DNA of 64,000 nt from Micromonospora echinospora. Lineage in GTDB: Bacteria > Actinomycetota > Actinomycetes > Mycobacteriales > Micromonosporaceae. Location of the stretch: the NCBI RefSeq assembly GCF_900091495.1, contig NZ_LT607413.1, positions 3,472,001 to 3,536,000 on the forward strand. The letters run 5' to 3'. The notes under the pieces were generated by a model. The model was not told the origin of the DNA and made no database searches. It saw only the letters and a list, made by a program, of their open reading frames with translations. Positions 12,001 to 21,000 of this stretch are shown one piece after another. Made by a program: the position numbers and the translations under genes. Position 1 is the stretch's first letter. Each line of letters starts with the position of its first letter.

Positions 12001-15000
12001 TCGTCTGGGACGTGGCCAGCGGTGCGCGGCTCCTGACGTTGCGGGGCCACACCGGCGGTGTGGTGGCACTGGCGTCGTGGCAGGCGGGGTCGGAGCAGCG
12101 GTTGGCTTCCGCCAGTTGGGACGGGACGGTGCGGGTCTGGGACGCGGTCACCGGTGCGCCGCTCCTGACGTTGCGGGGCCACACCGGCGCTGTGGTGGCA
12201 CTGGCGTCGTGGCAGGCGGGGTCGGAGCGGCGGTTGGCCTCTGCCAGTCAGGACGGGACGGTGCGGGTCTGGAACGCGGTCACCGGTGCGCCCCCCCTGA
12301 CGTTGGAAGGCCACACCGGCGGGGCGACGGTGGTGACGTCGTGGCAGGCGGGGTCGGAGCGGCGGTTGACCACCGCCGATGCGCACGGGACGGTGCGGGT
12401 CTGGAACGCGGACAGCGGTGCGCTGCTCTGGACGTTGGAGGGCCACACCGGCGGGGCGGTGGCGGTGACGTCGTTGCAGGGCGAGTCGGGCCGACAGGTG
12501 GTGGTCTCCGCCGGTGACGACCACACGGTGCGGTTGTGGTCGCTGACCGATGATGCTGGTGGGCCGGCGGGGTTGCCCGGCGTGCCGGATGGGCCGGTTG
12601 ATGGGGGGAACGACTCCGACGCGGACGGGTCGGACTCCTCGGCGGATGTGGCTGGTGGGTCGGTACGCGATGACGTGTTGCTTCCGAGTCAGTTGTCGCC
12701 GGCTGAGGTGTCGGTCTGGTTCCCGTGGCTGGGTGGGGTGAATCCGTTCCGGGGTCGGGGGGAGCAGTTCGCGACGAACTGTGTGTTGGCGGCGGTCGGT
12801 ACGGACATGTCGTTGGCGGATGGGGTGGGTTGGCAGGTGCCGCCGGAGGTGCCGTCGCCGGTGGGGTGGTTGCAGCGGTTTGCGGGTCGGCCGTTGGTGG
12901 AGGTGGCCGATTACGAGGCGGTGGTGGAGGTGATGGCTGGGGCGGAGCCGGGTGCCCGGGGTGTGTTGGTGACGACGGGTGTGGGTGACGAGGTTTCCCA
13001 TGCGGTGAACGTGGTGCGTACCTATGACGGGAGGGTGGTGTTCCTCGACGGTCAGCTTGGTGGGCTGGCGCGGGGGCCGGTGGAGCCTGGCCGGTTGCGG
13101 TTCGTGGCGACCACCGATGGTGTGGGTATTCCGCGCCCGCCGGCGGGGGTGGCAGACGCCGCGACCGTGACCGTCCCGGAAACAGCAGATCTGGCCGGGA
13201 TGGACGAAGCTGCCCATGCGTCGCCGCATTCCCCCGGTCAGATCCCCTCGCCGGAGAGTTCCTCGTCCGAGGACCTCCCCGCGCAGGGCTCGACGATCGA
13301 CTTCCGGAAGGCCAAGGAAGACTGGCACAAGATCGAGTACCGCATGTCCCGCTACGACAAGCTGTGGAACAACGGTGAACTGAGAGCCGCCTACGAGGAC
13401 TTCAAGAAGCAGATGAAGCTCGAGCTCCGGCTGAAGGCTGAGGGCCGGACCAACGACGAGATCGATGCCGAGGTCGTCAAGCGGTTCGGCTCTGACCGGG
13501 TCGCCCCGTTCGCGCAGTTGATGGCGGACAATTACGCGTTCTCGGTCCCGGCCAAGTGGTGGTTCAACCACCAGCACGACAGCGACTTCGACGACCAGTT
13601 CCGGGAAGCCGCCCAGCAGTTCCGGTCGAAGCTCGCCCTCTGGGGCAAGATCGGCCCCGCCGTCGCCGAACGGATCACCGAGCAGAGCGGCAACCGGATG
13701 CTCGAGGCGACGCCCGGTGGGCAGATCTTCGACAACATCATGCTCGGCACCGGCAGCTTCTTTAACTACCCGCCCGGCTTCAACCGGATGTGGGAACAGT
13801 TCTCCCACCAGCTCGTGGCAGTCACCGACGGGATGATCGACGCCCACGTCTACCGGGGGGTGATGGTACCGAGCGTCCTGCACAACACCGAGGCGAAGAT
13901 CCTCTTCGAGAAGGTCGACCGGCGCGAGATCGAGGGCCTTCGGGTCGTCGCCTGGGAGTTCGTCGCCGACAACAAGATCGAGAAGGCGGGTGAGTACGTC
14001 GTCCGTTCCCAGGGGTCCTACGACGAGCGGGTTCCGAAGCTCGAGAAGGGCAAGACCTCGAAGACGTTCGACGAGCGTCAGCAACAGCTCTACGAACAGC
14101 TCACCTACCGCCGGGAGGAGTACAACCGGATCGGTCTGCAGGACTCGCTTCCCGAGCTCCCGCCGATCGAACGGAAGGACAGCAAATACATCTTCGTGGT
14201 CTCGGACGCGAACCAACCCGGGGTCGACGAGAGCCCGGAGAGCCTCACCAGAAAATGGTCGATGGCGCTGGAGAGCCAGACCGCCGGCAACCCGTTGGCC
14301 CAACTGGATCAGATGCTGGCCGTACTCGAGTACGCGCAGAACAACCAGGAGACCTCGGATGATGAATCTTCATTCGTCGATCTCTTCACCAGCCTCTCGC
14401 GGGTGAACACAGGCACGGCTGGCAGCCTGTCCGGCTCGATCGTCAGCATTCTCGTGCCCCCGACCCGGCGCAACACCGCGCTGGACCCGACCGACGCCGA
14501 GCCCGGCCCGTTTCCGGAGGACCCGGATCCGAGCCCGTTCGGATCCGACTACTCGCCCAGGCTGGATGCCGTACCGGAGGAATGGCCCCCGCCGGCCGAC
14601 CCCGTCAGTCCGGTCGACGCCGAGGGTCGGGCCGCCACGATCGGAGGTGGCGGCGCCACGCCATCCGCGACGGCGGACGCGACGCCGACCGGAAGCACGC
14701 CGAAGGTCGAACGGCCGCGGCTGACGAGAACACCCTTGCCGCACCCCCGGCCGAGGCCCAGAACGACGAGCGCGTACCAGCTCGAGGCATCCTCCGGTGG
14801 CCCGAGCACGGGTCAGGTCAGGGCTCCGTTGCGGTCGTACCAGCGGCTGAGCGTCGTCAGCACGAGCCCGGACAGCCGGCCCACCGAGGCGGACTTTCCC
14901 GCGCACGTTCCGGCACAACAGGTGGTCACCCACCGGCATCCACCGCTGCGGCTGTCCGACGACGGGACGCTCGCCATCAACGGCATCGCCTCGGTCAGGG

Positions 15001-18000
15001 GCGCCCGCCCGGTTACCGAGGCGACGGAGTTCTACGCGACCGATGAGGTCATCGACGCGGCACGGCGCGGGCTGGCGAGGGCCGGGGCCAACGTCAGGCT
15101 GACGGTGGACAGTGCCGTCACCGTCACTGTCGACCACGGTGGCCGACAGGTGACGCTCCGCAAGGTGAGCGCGGACTTCGACAACCCCCCGCCGGACGTC
15201 TGCGTCGAGTTCGCGGGCGTTGTCCTCGGTGGCGTACCCGACGGGGTGGTGTTCCGAGCCGAGGGACAGACCCTCCTGGCGGCGACCGACGCCGGCAACG
15301 GGCGGGAGTTGCTGGGTGTGCATCATCTCGCCGAGGGTGTGGCTGCCGTCGCTGCCGGCGCCCTCCCCCTCGCCGCCGTCGACCCGGGATGGGCGACGGC
15401 CAGGATCGAGGCCGACCCGCGGTTGACCGGCGGCGTCACACAACCCCCACTTCCTGGTGCCGCGTACGGTGCGGCGCTCCGGAACGATTGGGGGAGCCGC
15501 GCCGAGCACGCCAGACTCAGCCAGGTCGCGAGGCGGATCGGCATCAACGAACATGCCTGGCCCAGGGTCGGCGAGGCCTACGCCACCAGCACCATCATGT
15601 CTCAGGGTGCCGACGGCGAAGCCTCGATGACGACGGACTTCGCCCGTGGCGGTACGGTCGCCAACGCCTACGGCTACCACTTCGCTGCGGTCGTCGCACA
15701 GAGCGCCGACGGAAAGACCCAGATCACCTTGGAGAACTACGCCCGTGTCGGTGGGCGCAGACGTGCCGTCGACGAGGCGATCGAACGAACACTGGCCTCG
15801 TATCGCGGTCGGTTCGACACCGTCAAGGCGACGCTCGAGCAGGCGGTGGCGGATGGTGGCGGCGACCCCCAGGTCGTCGACGCGCTGCAACGCAGATTGG
15901 ACCTGGCGGAGGCACTCTCCATCGTCGAGAAGTCGGGAACCGGGGCGGCCGGGTCTGACGCGGTGGCGTGGCAGTCCGCTCGCGCCGCCATGGCGAAGTT
16001 GATGGATCTGCCGCGGGCGAGCGACATGTGGCATTTCAAGATGTTCAGCCAGCGCCCCGGCGAGACCTTCCACGAGCAGATGGCGGTGCTCTACGACGCC
16101 GGCGTGCCGGTCGCGCAATCCAACCCACTCACCACAGTCGTCGTCGGCGGCTCCACCGTTCCCGAGCCGATGCGGATCAGCTTCGATCCAGGGTCCAAGA
16201 CTCCGGGACCGGTCGAACTCAACAAGCTGCGCTCGGTCTCGCGGCAGACCAGCAAGCTCGCCGTATGGCGGCACGACAACGGCCTTCCCATGCCCACTAT
16301 CGGTGTCACCGGATACGGCAACGGCACCCGCCTGTGGCCCGGTAGCGCGGTGGCCACCGGGTGGGAACGGGCAAACAGCGTCAGCGACGTCCTCAGTCGG
16401 CACGTGGCCCAGGACCTGACCACGCTGCTCGATGGCGGGCAGGACGTGACGGCGGCCGACATCGTGTTCACCTCGGACTCTCAAGGTCGTGACCTGGGCG
16501 ACACCGTCGCTGACCGGGTCACGGCGGCCGACGACCTCCGCCGGGCCGACGTCGTCGTCCATGTCCCGTCCCCGCATCCGGCGTCCGCCGGGTTGGCCGG
16601 CCGGGCGACGGGAGACGAGTTGCTGCCGGGTGGGTTGTCGCAGGCCGAGGCGTTGAGTCGGTTCCCGTGGCTGCGCGGGGTGAATCCGTACCGTGGTGGG
16701 GACTTCGAGACGAACTGCGTCTTGGCGGCGATCGGCACCGACCTGTCGTTGGCTGATGGGGTCGGGCACCAGGTGCCGCCGGAGAAGGCCAGCCCGGTGG
16801 CATGGCTGGAGCGGTACGCGGGCCGACCGCTGGTGGAGGCGGCCGGCTACGCGGCGGTGGTGGATGTGATGGAAGCCGCGGCGCCGGGGGCCCGTGGTGT
16901 GATGGTGGTGACGGGTGAGGGTGACCGGATCTCACACCCGGTCAACGTGGTGCGGACCGACGACGGGAAGGTGGTGTTCCTCGACGGTCAGGAGGGTGGG
17001 CTGGCCCGGGGGCCCGCCCGACCGGGCCGGGTGCGGTTCGTGGCGACGACGGATGGGGTAGGTGTGCCGCGGGCGTCCTCGACGGCGGGGGACGACGCGA
17101 CCGCGACGGTTCCGGCCGGGGAGGATCTGGCCGGTGCCGGCGGGGGCAGCGCCCCAGCGCCTTCCACGGCGGCCGGCGTCGTCGAGGATGGCGACGTGGC
17201 GGCGACGCCGGCCGGCAGCACGCCGGAGGTCGAGCGGCTGAACCGGGAACTGGCCGGCATCCGGGACAGGACCGCTGCCGTCGAGGCCGACCTCGCCGCA
17301 GCCCGGAGCGAGCTGTCGTCGGCGCGGGAGGCCGTGGCGCGTCAGGTCGAGGCCCGCCCGGCCGTGCCACCGGTGCCCGAGACGCAGACCCCGCCCCACG
17401 CTGATGAGACGTCGGCCAGCGGCGCTGCGGCCCAGGCGGTGGAGCGTGCGGCGTGGGAACGGCTCACCAGGGCCCAGGACCGGGTGGCCGAGCTGGAACG
17501 GCAGCGCGGGACAACGCAGAAGCTGCTGGAACGGGCGGTGCGGGCGGCGGACCGGACGCGGCAGGCGCTGGAGCAGGACGCCGCCAGCCGGGAGGCGGCC
17601 TGGCGGACGGCGGCACAGCAGTGGACGGACGGCCTCCAGGCGTTGCAGGTCGGCCAGGCAGCGGCGGCGGACCGGGCAGCGGAGCGGAGCCGGCAGCGGA
17701 ACGCGGCCCAGGTGGCTGCCGAGCAGCGCGCGGACCAGTGGGCCGGTGAGCGGGAGGTGGCCCGGCAGGAGGCGGCCACCCGGGCGGCGCAGCGTCTGGT
17801 GGCGGGCCAGGAGGCACGCGAGCGGGCGGCGGCACGCGAGCAGGCCCGGCGGGACGAGCAGGCCCGGTGGGACACGTGGCAGGGCGTACAGCGGGCGCTG
17901 GCGGCCCGGAAGGCGGTCCGCGATGCCGCGCAGGCGGAGGCCGACCGGCAGGAGCAACGACGCCAGGAGCAGGAGGCGCGGGCTGCGGAGGAGGAGACGC

Positions 18001-21000
18001 AGCGACAGCTGGCGGACCAGGACCCCGGGCAGCAGCACCTGGCGGCGGAGCGTGCGCAGCAACGGCAGGTCGCCGCTGCGGCAGCGCAGTGGCGCGCACG
18101 GGAGCGTGAACTGGCCGAGGCCGCAGCGAGGACCTGGCAGGACCAGCAGCGCGCCGACGACGAGTTGGCCGAGCAGGCGCAGCGGCAGTGGGCGGAGGGC
18201 CGGCGGGAGGCCGAACTGGCGGAGGCCGAACGGGTCCGGGTGGACGAAGACGCGCGGCGGCAGGAGGAGGACCGGCGGCAGGCCGACCTGCGTGCGGTCG
18301 AGGCGGAACGCGAACGCGTCCAGGCGGAGCGGGAGCACGCCGACGACGCGCAGCGCCAGGCGGAGACGTGGCGTCAGGCCGAGCTGAGGGACGCGGTCGA
18401 CGCGGCGGCGCGTACGGCGGAACGCACCCGGTTGCAGCAGAACGTCGACCGCCACCGGGGGCAGGTCGACCGGGCCAGGAACGCGGCGTCCGCCGCGCGT
18501 ACGGCCTGGGAGCGTGCGGTCGAGGAGCGGGATCGGGCCGACGCCGCTCGGACCGGGGCCACGGGGACGACCAGGGACGTCGAGCCGGCGACGCCGTGGT
18601 ACTTCGCCGCCGGTGCCCTCGGTGAGCTGAGCGTCTCGGCGGTGCGGCACCTGACGCCGCAGCAGGTGACGGAGACCGTCGCGCAGTTGATGGACGACCT
18701 GCCGTCAGGGTGGCCGACCGGGGCCGCCGACGACATCGAGTTGGGCGCGACCGACTGGCTGGACCTGGGCACCGCAGCCATCCACGCACGGGTGTCGGCG
18801 GCGCTGCACAGGCTGCTGACGGCACCGGATCCGGCGGACTCCCGTGCCGTCGAGGAACACCGGGAGCGCTGGGAGCAGGTGCTGTTCTCCGGGGAGACCT
18901 TCAGCGCCGGCGGGCGACTGGTGTGGATCCGTCCCGTGCCGTACGGTCCGCGACCGTCGCCCGCAGGGGATGCCGGAGGCACGCGGGTGTACGGAGTTTC
19001 GTTCGGCTCGACCAAGGTCGGCGACGGCACGTCCGTGTCCAGCGGACGGAAGACCGACGGTGGGCTGGAGGAGACCTTCGACATCTCGACCGGGCACGCG
19101 TCCAGGTTGATCGCGAACCTCCCGTCCGTGTCGATCAAGAGCGAGCGCGAGCACGCGATGTCCCGGGAGACCCGGGTCATCTGGGGCCGGAAGATGTACG
19201 TGACCCAGTCGACGTCGTTCACCAGCGGAGTGTCCTTCCAGGTCTTCGTGAACGGCGTCGAGTGGGGACGGGCGTCGGTGCCGGCCGAGACCGGCCTCCT
19301 CGACATCTCCCTGCCCACCCTGTACGCCGACGGCAGCGCCGCGCCGAACCCGGCGGCCCCGCTCGCGCCGTCGCCACCCGAGCCACCGACACGGTCGACG
19401 TCGCAGGCCCGGGACGTGCTCAACGCGATCGACCTGACCCCACTCGTGACCGGCTGGCACCAGGCACTGACGGCTGCCCTGCCGGCCGACACCGCGGCGG
19501 GCGTCGCCGCGAAGGTCACCCGCCAACTACTCAACGAACGCACGACGCGCAACCGTAGTCGCTGGGTGCTGTCGAACGGGGACATGACGGACACGATCGA
19601 CGAGCGGCTCACGGTCCGCAGGTTCCGCGGCTACGTCGACACGAAGGCGGTCCTGCGGGAGTTGCAGCTGGTGGGGGTCACCGAGGGCGTTACGGTACGG
19701 GACGACCTCGGGGTGATCGCGACCTCCGGCGAGGAGGTGTCGGACACGAGCGGCGCCGGCCTCGACGTGGACGCGGTGCTCCTCGGACTGACCCACGCGG
19801 CGGCCGACCCGGGTGGCCGGGAGGAGGCCGCCGACAAGACGGCCGGTGGCTTCTCGTTCGGCTTGGGCGGCGAGTCCGAACGCGAGTCCGCGCTGGAGGT
19901 GGGCGGCAAGGCACTGAACCACACGGTGCTGAACCGTAGGGAGGACCAGGCGCGTTACCGGGTGGTGTTCGACCTGACGGTGACCACGCACGGCGATGCT
20001 CCGGTGGCGCCGGTGACCCGGCGGGTGGTGGCGGAGCTGGGCGTGCCGGTGAGCGAGGCGCAGCAGTTCGAGCGCAGCGTCTTCGGGACGGTCTTCACCC
20101 CGGAGTTCGGTGGGCCGGGCACGGGGCGGCCACGGGCGCTGATCACGCCGGCCGCCGCGATCCCCGCACCGGCTCCGACCCCGGCGGACGAGATCGCCGT
20201 CCGGTTGTCGCCGCCGGTGCTCTGGGCGCCGCAGGCGCGGCAGCCCTACGTGCCGCCCGCCGGCCCGGCGCCTCGCGAGCCGCTGGCGCTGGCGATGAGG
20301 CGCGGCCAGGGGCTGGGGATCGCGGCGAACATGCCCGGGTCGGAACAGGTCGCCGACCTGGTGGAGTCGGTGCTGCGACAGAAGTCGGGGCGCGCCGACA
20401 TCGGCGCCGTGGTGCGCCGCACCGTCCTGGCGAAGGTGGGCCGGGCCGCGATGGAGGCCGATCCGACGCGGACGCAGGCCGGGAAGAAGTTCACCGTGCG
20501 GGTCGGCGGCGAGCGGTACCAGATCCTGGTGACCGAGCACCGGCGGGAACTGCTGGACAGTCCGGAATACCCGATGACGGTCAACGCCCGTGCGTTGACC
20601 GGAGCCACCACGTCGGCTTCCCGGTCGACCGAGGGCAGCGTCAGCGGCCGGTTGGGCGGTCGGGTGTCCAAGCCGGTGGGCACCGTCGAGCAGTCCGACC
20701 GGAACGGGCAGACGCCGGAGAGCGGGACGGAACTCCAGGGGAGGGTGTTCTTCCCACGACTCGGCGTGACGGCGGAGCACACCCGGTCGAAGGAGCACGA
20801 GCTCAGCCAGGTGGTGCAGGAGTACCGCCGGACCGAGACCCTCGGAGACGTCGTCGACCATCGCTACCGTACGGCGTTCGAGGTGGTGATCCGCGCGCAG
20901 ACGGAGAGCGGCTGGGGACCCCGCGAGACCTGGCTGGTCGGCGCCGGACACGGCGCCGAGGTGGCGACCCACATCGCGGTGCCGGTCGAGCACGTGCCGC

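Noticed and set aside
8167..12560. Regularly spaced repeats considered as a CRISPR array
   Set aside because: Units of 126-132 nt are in frame, encode WD40 blades and have no spacer/repeat alternation.
8010..14303. Two long minus-strand frames (943 and 1134 codons) opposite the WD40 arrays and Tox-PL-like copy 2
   Set aside because: Repetitive only because they mirror the WD40 repeats; rich in His/Pro/Arg and without recognisable motifs.
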